Shown: positions 39,488-48,999, counted from the first letter of the stretch. The stretch: 64,000 nt of DNA from Luteimonas colneyensis (GCF_014836665.1 NZ_JACSQJ010000006.1:62001-126000), one strand, 5' to 3'. Notes: generated from the letters alone by a model not told the origin. Program-made: numbers and translations.

Positions 39488-40228
39488 ATGGCGAAGGCCG
39501 GCTCCACCGACGAGATCCGCTTGCACGGCTTCAATGCCGTGCAGGCCGTGTTCGCGCGCCGCCCGGAGACGATCCGCAAGGTCTACCTCGCCGAGGCGCT
39601 GATCCCGCGGCTGCAGCCGCTGCTGAAGTGGTGCGTGGCCAACCGCGTCGGTTATCGGGTGGTGGAGGAGGACGACCTGCGCCGCCTCGCGGCCAGCAGC
39701 CACCACGAGGGCGTGGTCGCCGACGTGCTGCGCGAGGCGCCTCTTCCGCTCACCGCCTGGCTGCGCGACCTGGCCGAAGGCCCGGCCTGCGCGCTGTGGC
39801 TCGACGGCGTGGGCAATCCGCACAACCTCGGCGCGATCCTGCGCTCGGCGGCGAACTTCGGCGCCGCCGTGCTGCTGCCCAAGCATTCGCCGCTGCAGCT
39901 CTCCGGCGCCGCGGCCCGCGTGGCCGAGGGCGGCGCCGAGGCGGTGCCGATGGTGCGCCTGGGGCGCGAGGACAACGCCATCGCGCAGCTGCGCGGGGCC
40001 GGCTTCGGCCTGGCGGCCACGGTGGTGGACGGGGGCGACGACGCCTTTGCCGCCGCGCTGCCGTCGCGGCTGGTCTACATCCTGGGCAACGAGGGCGAGG
40101 GCATGTCGCCGGCGCTGGCCGAGGCCTGCGACCTTCGTCTTTCCATCCCCGGCACCGGCGCGGTGGAGAGCCTCAACGTCGCGGCGGCGACGGCGGTGCT
40201 GCTGGCGCAGTGGTACCGCGCGCAGTGA
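39488..40228 (+). CDS. TrmH/SpoU-family RNA ribose methyltransferase
   Basis: 246 residues. The three SpoU motifs are clear: motif 1 GNPHNLGAILRSAANFGA, motif 2 LGNEGEGMSPALAEACD, and motif 3 IPGTGAVESLNVAAATAVLL, which form the trefoil knot binding SAM. The N-terminal substrate-binding domain (RLHGFNAVQAVFARRPETI) resembles that of RlmB. The target could be 23S rRNA Gm2251 or a tRNA ribose; sequence alone does not decide. The stop overlaps the next start (GTGA). Confidence 0.88.
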   Translation: MAKAGSTDEIRLHGFNAVQAVFARRPETIRKVYLAEALIPRLQPLLKWCVANRVGYRVVEEDDLRRLAASSHHEGVVADVLREAPLPLTAWLRDLAEGPACALWLDGVGNPHNLGAILRSAANFGAAVLLPKHSPLQLSGAAARVAEGGAEAVPMVRLGREDNAIAQLRGAGFGLAATVVDGGDDAFAAALPSRLVYILGNEGEGMSPALAEACDLRLSIPGTGAVESLNVAAATAVLLAQWYRAQ

Positions 40229-41883
40229 CCGCGCCCGCCTGGCCGGGACCGGCTGGCCGACTGCTGCCCACGACGACCTGGATCCTGGCCGCGCTGTATG
40301 CGGCCACGGGCGTCCTCGCCATGTGGCTGCTGTCGCCGCGCGTTCCCTATGCGGACGGATGGCGCCACCTCGCGCGCTACCTGGAGCTGTCGTTCCCGGC
40401 CGACGTCCTCACCCCCGACAACGGCCACCACGAACTCCTTCCCAACCTGGTGCGCGTGCTCGACCTGCGCCTGTTCGACGCCGGCCAGGGGTTCCAGGTG
40501 CTGGTCGGCATCGCGCTGGCACTGGCCACGCTGCTGGTCTACTGGCGTGGAATCCGCGGACAGCCGGACGCGGCGCGGCGCGCGGGCGGGCTGCTCGCGA
40601 TCGCGCTGGGGCTGTTCTGGCTGGGCAACATCCGCGCGCTGGCCCATGGCAACGAGTCGGTGCATGCGTACTGCGTGACCCTGTTCCTGGCGATCGGGCT
40701 GCACGCGCTGGTACGCGCGCGGGGAGCGGCCGAAGGCGCGGTGGCCGCGGCCGCCTGCGGCCTGGCGGCGAGCTTCTCGTTCGGCAGCGGGTTCGCGTGC
40801 TTCGCCGCCTTCGCCCTGGTGCTGCTGCTGCGGCGTTCGGGGGCGCGTGCGTGGATCGCGCTCGCCGCCGGAGCGGTGCTCTCGCTGTTGCTGCTGCACT
40901 TCGCCGGTGGCACCGGCGGTGGCGCGCGCCTCGCGCCGCTGCAGCAGTTGCCGATGCTGCTGGCCTGGCTGTCCGGCCCGTCGCTGTACGCGGCCTGGCC
41001 GCTGCTCGATCCGCAGCTGGCTTCGGCCCTGCCGCTGGCGGCGGTGGGCGTGCCTGCGCAGGCGGTGGCGACGGAGTACGAGGCGGCCTTCGGACCGGCG
41101 ATCGCCGGGCCCTGGCCGCAGCAGCTCGTCGGCCTCCTGGGCCTGGCATGGATGGCATGGCTGGCCTGGCGTGCCTGGTCCACGCGCAGCGCGGCGATGC
41201 TGGCGGGGCTTGGCACCGCGGGCTTCGCCGTCGCGGTGGGAATGATGATCGTGCTGGTCCGGCTGGACTACTTCCATGCCCACCCCGACCAGCTGCTGGC
41301 GCCGCGCTACGTGGTCTGGTCGAGCCTGTTCTGGGCCGGCCTGCTGCTGGCGGCCGTCGCCGGAAACACGCGGCGGACGCGTGCTCCGATGGCGACCGCG
41401 CTGGTGGCCCTGCTGCTGCTGCCCAGCCATGTGTGGATGGGCATGCTCGGCCAGCGCATGGGCGATGTCGCGGCCGAGGCCGCACTGGCGGCGACAGTGG
41501 GCGTGGTCGAGCCCGGATTCGACCTCGGCGAAACGCCGATCGGCGAGCTGGCGGCGGCGCTGCCGGTGGTCCGTGCAGCGGGCGTGGCCGTCTTCGCGTG
41601 GCCCGAGTCGGCCTGGCTGGAGCGGGAGTGGCCGGCCGGAGAGCCCAGGCTGTCGGCGATGGAGGGGGTGGAGGTCGAGCCGGTGGACAACCTCCTCGGC
41701 GATGAAGGCCGGCGCCTGCGCTTCGCGACGGAGGCTCCGTGCGGACGTCTCCTGCTGCTGGACGCCGGCAATCGGGTGGCCGGCCTGGCCACCCGCAGGC
41801 GCGATGGATCCTGGATCGGCTGGATGACCGGCCGCGGGCCGCTGCCCGCGGAGGTCGCCGCCTGCGCGCCCCCGCTGCGCTGA
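40225..41883 (+). CDS. Multi-pass membrane protein of unknown function
   Basis: 552 residues starting with GTG 40225, overlapping the TrmH stop. About ten to eleven hydrophobic segments cover residues 15-420, followed by a soluble C-terminal domain of about 130 residues. The first long loop, YADGWRHLARYLELSFPADVLTPDNGHHELLPNLVRVLDL, has the DNGH pattern seen in some GT-C-like or 'DUF' sugar-lipid membrane proteins, but I cannot place it in a named family. It converges with an M28 peptidase, 16 bp between stops. Confidence 0.7.
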   Translation: MTAPAWPGPAGRLLPTTTWILAALYAATGVLAMWLLSPRVPYADGWRHLARYLELSFPADVLTPDNGHHELLPNLVRVLDLRLFDAGQGFQVLVGIALALATLLVYWRGIRGQPDAARRAGGLLAIALGLFWLGNIRALAHGNESVHAYCVTLFLAIGLHALVRARGAAEGAVAAAACGLAASFSFGSGFACFAAFALVLLLRRSGARAWIALAAGAVLSLLLLHFAGGTGGGARLAPLQQLPMLLAWLSGPSLYAAWPLLDPQLASALPLAAVGVPAQAVATEYEAAFGPAIAGPWPQQLVGLLGLAWMAWLAWRAWSTRSAAMLAGLGTAGFAVAVGMMIVLVRLDYFHAHPDQLLAPRYVVWSSLFWAGLLLAAVAGNTRRTRAPMATALVALLLLPSHVWMGMLGQRMGDVAAEAALAATVGVVEPGFDLGETPIGELAAALPVVRAAGVAVFAWPESAWLEREWPAGEPRLSAMEGVEVEPVDNLLGDEGRRLRFATEAPCGRLLLLDAGNRVAGLATRRRDGSWIGWMTGRGPLPAEVAACAPPLR

Positions 41884-41899
41884 GCGGCGACGCCAGGGA

Positions 41900-43327
41900 C
41901 TATTCCGCGGCGGGCGCAGCCGGCGTACTGCCGAAATCTCCTTCCGCGTCCGCGGCGAGATAGGCGAACACCGCGTACGCCGCGGCGTTCTGGGCCAGCG
42001 CTTCCGGGTCGATCTTGTCGAGCGTGTCGTCCGGCGTGTGGTGCAGGTCGAAGTAGTCGGTGCCGTCCTGGCCCAGCCAGGCCCAGGTGGCGCCGGCGCG
42101 GGAGATGCCGATCACGTCCGGGCCGGGGCCGCCTTCGTCGGAGCGTTCGATGCCCAGCGGCGCCAGCGCCTCTGCGATGCGTGCCTCGGCGGCCTCGGCA
42201 TGGGCCGGGGCCCCGGTGTTGAAGGCATAGATGCGGCCGGCGCCGAAGTCGCTTTCGGCCACCAGCTGGTGGCGCGCCACGTCGGCGCCGTGCTGCTTCG
42301 CGTAGGCGGATCCGCCGTGCAGGCCCTGCTCCTCGTTGGCAAAGGCCACCACGCGGATGCTGCGCGCCGGGCGCTGCGGGAGCCGCGCGATGTGCACGGC
42401 GGCGGCCATGGTGATGCCGATGCCGGCGGCATCGTCGACGGCACCGGTGCCGAGATCCCAGGAGTCGAGGTGGCCGCCGATCAGCACGACCTCGTCGGGG
42501 CGGCTGGCGCCGGTCATCTCGCCGATCACGTTCTGCGAGGTGTATTCGCCGTCCCAGCCGCAGTCGAGCGCCAGGCGCAGGCGCACCGTGCCGCGCGCGA
42601 GCAGGCGGGCCAGCTGGTCGGCGTCGGGCACCGAGAGCGCCGCGGACGGCACCGGTTCCAGGCCCTCGTCGAAGCGGGTGATGCCGGTGTGCGGATTGCG
42701 ATGCGAATCGGTGCCCGCCGAGCGCATCACGAAGCCGATGGCACCGGCGCGGATCGCCGCCGACGGGCCGCGGCTGCGCACGCGCGAGCCGGGGCCGTAG
42801 CCGCTGCCGTCGCGGGCGCGCTCCATGCGGTAGTCGACGAAGGCGATCCTGCCGGCCAGCGAGCCCGCGGGTGCGGCCTCGAGCGCGGCGAGGTCGGCGA
42901 AGCGCACCACCTCGGCCTCGATCGTGCCGGCGGGGCTGCCGCCCAGCGCGGTCAGCGCCAGCGGCTGCGCGTTCGCGCCCAGCACCTCGGCGCGCTCGCC
43001 GCGGCGGATCCACTTCGGGAAGGTGACCGGCTCGGTCCAGACGCGGTCGAAGCCGAGTTCGGCGAACTTCGCCTTCGCCCACTCGACCGCGCGTGCGTCG
43101 GCCTCGCTGCCGGCCAGGCGCGGGCCGACCTCGGTGGTCAGGGATTCGGTGATGTCCCAGGCCAGGCGGCTGGCCAGCGCGGTCTCGCGCAGCTGCGCCG
43201 CCACCGCCATCGAGGTATCGGTGATGCGGGTCTGCGCGTTGCCGTGGACGGTCGCGCCGTGCGCGATGGCGGCGGACGGAAGGGCCGCGGCGATCGCGGT
43301 GGCGAGCAGGATCGGGACCAGGCGCAT
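41900..43327 (-). CDS. Secreted M28-family zinc peptidase
   Basis: 475 residues. The signal peptide MRLVPILLATAIAAALPSAAIAHG shows export. A protease-associated (PA) domain is in the middle, and the M28 metal ligands lie in LIGGHLDSWDLGTGAVDDAAGIG and FANEEQGLHGGSAYAKQHG, with the later DVARH and DYFDLHHTPDDTLDKID histidine. M28 enzymes are aminopeptidases or carboxypeptidases using two zinc ions. ATG 43327 is chosen because it begins the signal peptide. Confidence 0.88.
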   Translation of the reverse strand: MRLVPILLATAIAAALPSAAIAHGATVHGNAQTRITDTSMAVAAQLRETALASRLAWDITESLTTEVGPRLAGSEADARAVEWAKAKFAELGFDRVWTEPVTFPKWIRRGERAEVLGANAQPLALTALGGSPAGTIEAEVVRFADLAALEAAPAGSLAGRIAFVDYRMERARDGSGYGPGSRVRSRGPSAAIRAGAIGFVMRSAGTDSHRNPHTGITRFDEGLEPVPSAALSVPDADQLARLLARGTVRLRLALDCGWDGEYTSQNVIGEMTGASRPDEVVLIGGHLDSWDLGTGAVDDAAGIGITMAAAVHIARLPQRPARSIRVVAFANEEQGLHGGSAYAKQHGADVARHQLVAESDFGAGRIYAFNTGAPAHAEAAEARIAEALAPLGIERSDEGGPGPDVIGISRAGATWAWLGQDGTDYFDLHHTPDDTLDKIDPEALAQNAAAYAVFAYLAADAEGDFGSTPAAPAAE

Positions 43328-43344
43328 GGATTCAGCCGCAGGAA

Positions 43345-43380
43345 AGCAAAGGGGCCGCGAGCTTAGCAAGCCGCGGCCCC
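43345..43380 (-). terminator. Hairpin with T-rich tail downstream of mscL
   Basis: On the minus strand a 9-bp stem GGGGCCGCG/CGCGGCCCC (43372-43380 and 43351-43359) is followed by TTTGCTTT. It lies between mscL and the peptidase start. Confidence 0.6.
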
Positions 43381-43396
43381 GTGCCGATGTGCAACA

Positions 43397-43420
43397 GGTC
43401 CTGCCCCGCGGGGCAGGACC
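43397..43420. repeat. 24-bp perfect palindrome just after mscL
   Basis: The palindrome has arms GGTCCTGCCCC and GGGGCAGGACC joined by GC. It lies 7 bp beyond the mscL stop. It lacks a T-tract and is more likely an mRNA 3' stabiliser or weak terminator than a canonical one. Confidence 0.6.
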
Positions 43421-43427
43421 GCATGCC

Positions 43428-43841
43428 TCAGCGCTTCAGCGAATCCCGGATCTCGCGCAGCAGCAGCACGTCCTCGCTGGGCTCGGCGGGTGCTTCCGGC
43501 GCGGCTTCTTCCTTGCGGTTGAGGCGGTTGATCGCCTTGACCACCATGAAGATCGCGAACGCCACGATGATGAACTGGATCAACGCGTTGAGGAACGTGC
43601 CGTAGCCGATCTGCACCGCGGGCACCACCTCGCCGGCGGCGTCGACGCTCGCCTGCTTCAGCGTGATCGCCAGGTCGGAGAAATCCACCCCGCCGATGAG
43701 CAGGCCGATCGGCGGCATGATCACGTTGTCGACCAGCGCGGTGACGATCTTGCCGAAGGCCGCGCCGATGACCACGCCCACGGCGAGGTCGATGACGTTG
43801 CCGCGCATCGCGAACTCCTTGAACTCACCCATCATGCCCAT
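43428..43841 (-). CDS. mscL: Large-conductance mechanosensitive channel
   Basis: 137 residues. Two transmembrane helices, with TM1 [32 protein letters not shown] and TM2 [21 protein letters not shown] typical of MscL. The N-terminus [11 protein letters not shown] is conserved. The channel opens under membrane tension to release solutes on hypo-osmotic shock. Confidence 0.95.
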   Translation of the reverse strand: MGMMGEFKEFAMRGNVIDLAVGVVIGAAFGKIVTALVDNVIMPPIGLLIGGVDFSDLAITLKQASVDAAGEVVPAVQIGYGTFLNALIQFIIVAFAIFMVVKAINRLNRKEEAAPEAPAEPSEDVLLLREIRDSLKR

Positions 43842-43871
43842 CGCGGTCTCCTTGTCGTGGAAGTGGCGCGG

Positions 43872-44588
43872 CTAGCCTACACGCGCCGGGGCGATCCGGC
43901 ATCGCAGCACGATGGCGTCGTCCAGGCGCGCCTCGCAGGCGTCGCCCGGCGACAGCGCGGCGACGCCGGCGGGCGTGCCCATGAAGACCAGGTCGCCGGC
44001 GCGCAGCGCGTAGAGCTTCGAAAGCTCGTGCAGGATGTCCGGCACGTCCCAGATGAGGTCGGACAGCGGGGCGGCCTGGCGCTCGGCACCGTTGACGCGG
44101 AGCGACAGCCGCCGCGGGGCCAGCTCGCCGATGTCCGCGGCCGGGACCAGCTCGCTCACCGGCGCCGATTCGTCGAAGCCCTTGCCGGTGTCCCAGGGCA
44201 GGCCGGCCTTCTTGGCCGCCGCCTGCAGGTCGCGGCGGGTCAGGTCGAGGCCCACGCCATAGCCGAACACCAGGGCCTGTGCGTCGGCCGGGTCGAGCAC
44301 GCCGTCGGGCGCGTCGCGGCCCAGCGCCACCACCATTTCGACCTCGTGGTGCAGGTCGGCGGTGGCCGGCGGATAGCGCACCTCGCCGCCGGTCACGATG
44401 GCGTCGGCGGGCTTGGTGAAGAACACGGGGCTGCCGCGCTCGGCCTTCGATGCCGGCGCCTGCGCGCCCATCTCGCGGGCGTGGTCGGCAAAGTTGCGGC
44501 CCACGCAGTACACGCGGCGCACGGGAAAGTGGCCGCCACCGCGCACGGGCACGCGGATCGGCTCCGGCGCGGGGATCACGTCGGTCAT
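43872..44588 (-). CDS. Fumarylacetoacetate hydrolase family protein
   Basis: 238 residues from ATG 44588. FAH-fold enzyme: YCVGRNFADHAREMG at the N-terminus, FFTKPADA, HHEVEMVVALGRDA containing the metal-binding Glu pair, and GDLVFMGTPAGVAALSPGD at the C-terminus. The family includes acylpyruvases, oxaloacetate decarboxylases and 2-keto-4-pentenoate hydratases. The substrate cannot be read from the sequence. Confidence 0.85.
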   Translation of the reverse strand: MTDVIPAPEPIRVPVRGGGHFPVRRVYCVGRNFADHAREMGAQAPASKAERGSPVFFTKPADAIVTGGEVRYPPATADLHHEVEMVVALGRDAPDGVLDPADAQALVFGYGVGLDLTRRDLQAAAKKAGLPWDTGKGFDESAPVSELVPAADIGELAPRRLSLRVNGAERQAAPLSDLIWDVPDILHELSKLYALRAGDLVFMGTPAGVAALSPGDACEARLDDAIVLRCRIAPARVG

Positions 44589-44614
44589 CGGGGTCTCCGG
44601 AAGGCGCGGGGCGC

Positions 44615-44911
44615 TCAGTAGGGCAGGGTGTGCGCCGGCTTGTCGACCACGCGGTACTCGGCGTCGACGATGCGGCCCGGGCGGGCCTGCGCTGCGGGAC
44701 GGCGGCTCAGCAGGCGGCGCGCGAGGCCAAGCGCGAGCATCGCCGTGCCGACCACGACGCCGACCACGAGCAGCACGGCCAGCAGGGCCAGGCCGAGCAG
44801 GCCCACGGCCAGGCGCGCCAGCGGATGCCGGGGCTTGCGCGGCGCGAACAGGGCGCCGAACTGGCTGGCATCGAAGCGGGCGTGGGCGCTGCGGAAGGTG
44901 CGGTTGATCAT
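44615..44911 (-). CDS. Small hydrophobic hypothetical protein
   Basis: 98 residues starting MINRTFRSAHARFDASQF. A long hydrophobic stretch (about residues 35-67: LAVGLLGLALLAVLLVVGVVV) indicates one or two membrane passes, followed by a basic RRLLSRR and a short soluble tail ending AEYRVVDKPAHTLPY. The open frame upstream of this ATG overlaps the divergent Rieske gene and is probably not translated. I do not recognise a family. Confidence 0.5.
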   Translation of the reverse strand: MINRTFRSAHARFDASQFGALFAPRKPRHPLARLAVGLLGLALLAVLLVVGVVVGTAMLALGLARRLLSRRPAAQARPGRIVDAEYRVVDKPAHTLPY

Positions 44912-44960
44912 GCGGTAGTGCCAGAATGTGAAGCAATGGTGATGAGCGAGTATCGGGCCG

Positions 44961-45332
44961 ATGCCAGCGAAAGATGTAAGTGAAGCGTTAACCGGCGACC
45001 CCGCGGCGCCGCTGCTGGCGCTCGACGCACTGCCTGCCGGCGGCTTCGCCGAGGCCGAGGGGCCGGTCGACGGCGTCATGGAATCGCTGGTGCTGCACCG
45101 CGATGCCGGCGGTGCCGTTCGCGCCTGGCTCAACGTCTGTCCGCACGCGGGCCGCCGCCTGGACTGGGCGCCGGGGAAGTTCCTGGTGTCGAAGGAGGGG
45201 CTGCTGGTGTGCGCGGTGCACGGCGCCAGCTTCGAGACCACCGGCGGCGTGTGCGAGGCGGGGCCCTGCCGCGGCGAGTCGCTGCGCGCGGTGGCCGTCG
45301 ACGTGCGCGACGGCGCGGTCTGGCTGGCCTGA
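44961..45332 (+). CDS. Rieske [2Fe-2S] domain protein
   Basis: 123 residues. A single Rieske domain with Cys60-Pro-His62 and Cys84-x-x-His87, spaced 21 residues apart, in CPHAGRRLDWAPGKFLVSKEGLLVCAVHGASF. There is no signal peptide or transmembrane helix, so it is soluble and cytoplasmic, like ferredoxin-type Rieske electron carriers of oxygenases or nitrite reductase small subunits. No oxygenase partner is encoded nearby. It converges with an SLC13-type permease whose stop codon directly abuts its own. Confidence 0.82.
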   Translation: MPAKDVSEALTGDPAAPLLALDALPAGGFAEAEGPVDGVMESLVLHRDAGGAVRAWLNVCPHAGRRLDWAPGKFLVSKEGLLVCAVHGASFETTGGVCEAGPCRGESLRAVAVDVRDGAVWLA

Positions 45333-47174
45333 TCAGAAGATCAGGTTGACCATCGACACCACGACGACCAGGTAGGTGATCGACAGCGCGCTGCCCACGC
45401 GCCACAGGTCGCGCGCCGAGTAGTCGGCGGGGCCGGTCACCATCGACACCACCGGGTTCGACGCGGTCACGAGGTTGTTCGAGGCGGCCAGCGCCACGAC
45501 CAGCGCGAAGGCGGTCGGGTCGCCGCCGGCAGCCAGCGCCAGGTTGATCGCCAGCGGCACCATCACGATGGTCGCGCCGACGTGGCTGATCACCAGCGAG
45601 AACGCCGAGGTGAGCGCCGCCACGGTGAACTGGATCACCCAGACCGGCAGTCCATCCGGCAGCTCCTCGATCGTGTGCCCCGCGATCCAGGCCGCGGCGC
45701 CGCTGGTGTCCATGGCCCAGCCCAGCGGGATCAGGCAGGCCATCAGGAACACCGTCTTCCAGCTGATCGCCGAATAGGCCTCGTCCATCTTCAGCACGCC
45801 GCAGACCAGCATGCCGGCCACGCCGGTCATCAGCGCGATCGAGGTCGGCAGGTCCGAACCCAGCGCCACCAGGATGGTGACGGCGAAGATCGCCATCGCC
45901 ACCTTGAACTTGTGCGGACGCTGCTCGCCCTTGGGAAAGTCGGTGACCACGACGAAGTCGCGGTTCGCGGCGGTCTGCGCCAGGTCCTGCCAGATGCTGT
46001 GCAGCACCAGCATGTCGCCGGCGCGCAGCGGCAGGTTGCGGACGTCGTCGCGCAGCACTTCCTTGTCGCGGTTCACCGCCAGCAGGCTGATGCCGTAGTT
46101 CTTGCGCATCGCGAGCTCGGCGGCGCTCTTGCCGATGAACTTCGACGTCGGCGGCACCACGGCTTCGGAGATGCCGGCGCGGCTGGGGTTGAACAGGTCG
46201 CCGAACTCGCGCAGGCGCGTGGACATGCGCAGCATGTTGTTCTGCGCGAAGTCGGCCACCTGCTGCCGCGGGCCCATCGCGCCGATCACGCTGCCGACCC
46301 AGATCCGGGCGTCACCGGGGGGCGCCAGGCGGGAGTCGTTGCCGGTCTTCAGCGCCAGCAGCAGCGGGGCGCCATGCAGGGTTTCCGCCTCGCCCAGGGC
46401 CATGCCCACCAGCGGGCTGTCGGCGCTGACGGTGAGTTCGAACACGTCACCCTCGATGCCGTAGGCGCGCGCGAAGTAGCTCTGGGTGCGCGCGGGCGTG
46501 ACGCTGCCGTCGCTTTCGCCGCCGCCGCCCAGCAGGCGGTCGCCGAAGAAGTGGAAGTAGGCCAGTGCGATCACCAGCAGGGTCAGGCCGATCGGCAGCG
46601 GCGCGAACATCGGCAGCGGCTCGAGCGTGGCCACGCCGGAGGGCAGGTTGGCGTTGGCCGCCACCATCAGGTCGTTGAGCAGGATCAGCGGCGAGTTGCC
46701 GACCATGGTCAGCGAGCCGCCCATGATGATCGCGGCGCAGATCGGCAGCAGGAAGCGCGACAGCCGCAGGCCGGTGCGCGAGGCCAGGCGCGAGGCCACC
46801 GGCAGGTACAGTGCCATCACCGCCGGGTTCTGCATGAACGAGGAGTTGAGGCCGGCGATCGCCGAGGTGTAGAGCAGCAGCCGCTTCTCCGCGCCCTTCG
46901 AGCGCCGCAGCAGCCAGGCCGCCAGCCGGTTCAGTGCGCCGGTGCGGTCCAGGCCGGTGCCCAGGATCATGGTCGCGATGATGCTGATCACCGCGTTGGA
47001 CGAGAAGCCGCTGAAGATGTCCTCGGCCGCGACCAGGCCGGTCAGGCCCAGCACCACCAGCACCACCAGGGCCACGAGGTCGGCGCGCACGCGCTCGAAC
47101 AGGAACAGCACCATCACCAGCGCGACCAGCCCGAGCACGAGCTTCATGTCGGTGGTGAGGGCCAGCGTCTCCAT
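45333..47174 (-). CDS. SLC13/DASS-type permease with two TrkA-C domains
   Basis: 613 residues. Membrane core with FLFERVRADLVALVVLVVLGLTGLVAAEDIFSGFSSNAVISI at the N-terminus and TSAFSLVISHVGATIVMVPLAINLALAAGG at the C-terminus. Between them, residues about 210-400 hold two RCK_C (TrkA-C) regulatory domains (IEGDVFELTVSADSPLVGMALGE and FIGKSAAELAMRKNYGISLLAVNRD). Such proteins move dicarboxylates, sulfate or other anions and are gated by ligands bound to RCK_C. The substrate is unknown. Confidence 0.87.
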   Translation of the reverse strand: METLALTTDMKLVLGLVALVMVLFLFERVRADLVALVVLVVLGLTGLVAAEDIFSGFSSNAVISIIATMILGTGLDRTGALNRLAAWLLRRSKGAEKRLLLYTSAIAGLNSSFMQNPAVMALYLPVASRLASRTGLRLSRFLLPICAAIIMGGSLTMVGNSPLILLNDLMVAANANLPSGVATLEPLPMFAPLPIGLTLLVIALAYFHFFGDRLLGGGGESDGSVTPARTQSYFARAYGIEGDVFELTVSADSPLVGMALGEAETLHGAPLLLALKTGNDSRLAPPGDARIWVGSVIGAMGPRQQVADFAQNNMLRMSTRLREFGDLFNPSRAGISEAVVPPTSKFIGKSAAELAMRKNYGISLLAVNRDKEVLRDDVRNLPLRAGDMLVLHSIWQDLAQTAANRDFVVVTDFPKGEQRPHKFKVAMAIFAVTILVALGSDLPTSIALMTGVAGMLVCGVLKMDEAYSAISWKTVFLMACLIPLGWAMDTSGAAAWIAGHTIEELPDGLPVWVIQFTVAALTSAFSLVISHVGATIVMVPLAINLALAAGGDPTAFALVVALAASNNLVTASNPVVSMVTGPADYSARDLWRVGSALSITYLVVVVSMVNLIF

Positions 47175-47183
47175 GTCCTGCGT

Positions 47184-47954
47184 CTAGTCCCCGGTGTTGG
47201 CGTCGGGCCTGCCGTCGTCGGGCACCCTGTCGTAGAGCAGGTCCCACACCCCGTGGCCGAGGCGCTGGCCGCGGCTTTCGAAGTGCGTCTGCGGACGCCA
47301 TCCGGGCCTCGGCACGTGCCCGCGCGGGCCGGCGCGGTTGGCGAGCCCCGGCGTGGCCTCGAGCACGTCCCACATCTGCTCCGCATAGTCCTGCCAATCG
47401 GTGGCGAGGTGCAAGCGGCCATCGGGTGCGAGCTTGCGCACCAGCAGCGCGGCGAACGCGGGGTTCACCAGGCGCCGCTTGTTGTGGCGCTTCTTGTGCC
47501 AGGGATCGGGGAAGTAGATGCGGACTTCGTCCAGGCTGCCGTCGGCGACTTCGTTCTCCAGCACTTCGACGGCGTCATGGTGGTAGAGGCGGACGTGGTC
47601 GCTGCCGTCCTCGGCCAGTGCGTTGAGCAGGCGGCCGACGCCGGGCGCGTGCACTTCGATGCCGATGTGGTCGCGGCCGGGATCGTTCGCCGCCGAGAAA
47701 CGCAGCGCCTCGCCGTTGCCGAAGCCGATCTCAAGGATGCGCGGCGCGGCGCGCCCGAAGGCGGCGTCGAAGTCGCGCGGGGTGCCGGCATAGTCGAGGC
47801 CGAAGCGCGGCCACAGCGCGTCGAAAGCGCGCTGCTGCGCCGGCGTGAACCGCCCCTGGCGCAGCACGAAGCTGCGCACCCGGCGCACGCCGTCCTCGAC
47901 GGTGAAGGGCTTCGGCGGTGCCTTCGAGCCCGGGCTGGAGAACGGATCGGTCAT
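47184..47954 (-). CDS. trmB: tRNA (guanine-N7)-methyltransferase
   Basis: 256 residues from ATG 47954. Makes m7G46 in tRNA variable loops. The SAM motif [16 protein letters not shown] and the tRNA-binding signature [19 protein letters not shown] are textbook TrmB. It lies 16 bp downstream of thiG in the same direction. Confidence 0.94.
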   Translation of the reverse strand: MTDPFSSPGSKAPPKPFTVEDGVRRVRSFVLRQGRFTPAQQRAFDALWPRFGLDYAGTPRDFDAAFGRAAPRILEIGFGNGEALRFSAANDPGRDHIGIEVHAPGVGRLLNALAEDGSDHVRLYHHDAVEVLENEVADGSLDEVRIYFPDPWHKKRHNKRRLVNPAFAALLVRKLAPDGRLHLATDWQDYAEQMWDVLEATPGLANRAGPRGHVPRPGWRPQTHFESRGQRLGHGVWDLLYDRVPDDGRPDANTGD

Positions 47955-47970
47955 CCGGCGGCCGTGGCCA

Positions 47971-48771
47971 TCAGCCGACCAGGCCGTCGATCGGCGAGGA
48001 GGCGCTGGCGAAGCGCTTGCGCGGGATGCGGCCGGCGCGGAAGGCGGCACGGCCGGCCTCGACCGCGAGCTTCATCGCGTGGGCCATCAGCACCGGCTCG
48101 CGCGCGCCGGCGATGGCGGTGTTCATCAGCACGCCGTCGCAGCCCAGCTCCATCGCGACCGCGGCGTCGGACGCCGTGCCCACGCCGGCATCGACGATGA
48201 TCGGCACCTTCGCGTTGTCGACGATCTCCAGCAGGCTCCACTTGTTCTGGATGCCGAGGCCCGAGCCGATCGGCGCGGCCAGCGGCATCACCGCCACGCA
48301 GCCGATCTCCTCCAGCTGCTTCGCCAGGATCGGGTCGTCGGAGGTGTAGACCATGACGTCGAAGCCGTCGGCGACCAGCAGCTCGGCGGCCTTCAGGGTC
48401 TGCACCACGTCGGGGTAAAGCGTTTTCTGGTCGCCCAGCACTTCCAGCTTCACCAGCTTGCGGCCGTCGAGCAGCTCGCGGGCCAGGCGCAGGGTGCGCA
48501 CGGCCTCGTCGGCGGTGTAGCAGCCGGCGGTGTTGGGCAGGATGGTGTAGCGGTCTGGCGGCAGCACGTCGAGCAGGTTGGGCTCGCCCGGGTCCTGGCC
48601 GATGTTGGTGCGGCGGATCGCGACGGTCACGATCTCCGCCGCCGCGGCCTCGGTGGCGCGGCGGGTCTCGTCGAGGTCTTTGAACTTGCCCGTGCCCGTG
48701 AGCAGGCGGGACCGGTAGCGCGTGCCGGCGATGACAAGGGTGTCGTCGCCGAAGATGTCTTGGCTGGTCAT
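47971..48771 (-). CDS. thiG: Thiazole synthase
   Basis: 266 residues from ATG 48771. Builds the thiazole phosphate of thiamine from deoxyxylulose phosphate, dehydroglycine and ThiS-thiocarboxylate. The Schiff-base lysine is in [15 protein letters not shown], and the C-terminal [18 protein letters not shown] is conserved. It follows thiS by 27 bp. Other thiamine genes are not in the window. Confidence 0.94.
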   Translation of the reverse strand: MTSQDIFGDDTLVIAGTRYRSRLLTGTGKFKDLDETRRATEAAAAEIVTVAIRRTNIGQDPGEPNLLDVLPPDRYTILPNTAGCYTADEAVRTLRLARELLDGRKLVKLEVLGDQKTLYPDVVQTLKAAELLVADGFDVMVYTSDDPILAKQLEEIGCVAVMPLAAPIGSGLGIQNKWSLLEIVDNAKVPIIVDAGVGTASDAAVAMELGCDGVLMNTAIAGAREPVLMAHAMKLAVEAGRAAFRAGRIPRKRFASASSPIDGLVG

Positions 48772-48798
48772 TGCGCCATTATTGCGCAAGTTCGGCGT

Positions 48799-48999
48799 TC
48801 AGCCGCCCCCGAGCGCGTGCACGATCTCGATGCGGTCGCCGTCCTTCAGCGCGTGTTCGGCGTGCAGGCTGCGCGGCACGATGGCGCCGTTCACCTCCAC
48901 CGCGACCTTGCGCCCGCCCAGGCCGCTGGATTCAAGCAGTGCGAGCACGGTGCAGGGGCCGGGCAGGGCCTGCGGCTCGCCGTTGAGGATGATGTCCAT
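48799..48999 (-). CDS. thiS: Sulfur carrier protein ThiS
   Basis: 66 residues, ubiquitin-like beta-grasp, starting MDIILNGEPQALPG and ending IEIVHALGGG; the terminal Gly-Gly is the residue adenylated and thiocarboxylated. The PRSLHAEHALKDGDRIEIV segment is family-typical. It is too short to be a conspicuous open frame and is embedded in a long artefactual one. It precedes thiG. Confidence 0.92.
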   Translation of the reverse strand: MDIILNGEPQALPGPCTVLALLESSGLGGRKVAVEVNGAIVPRSLHAEHALKDGDRIEIVHALGGG

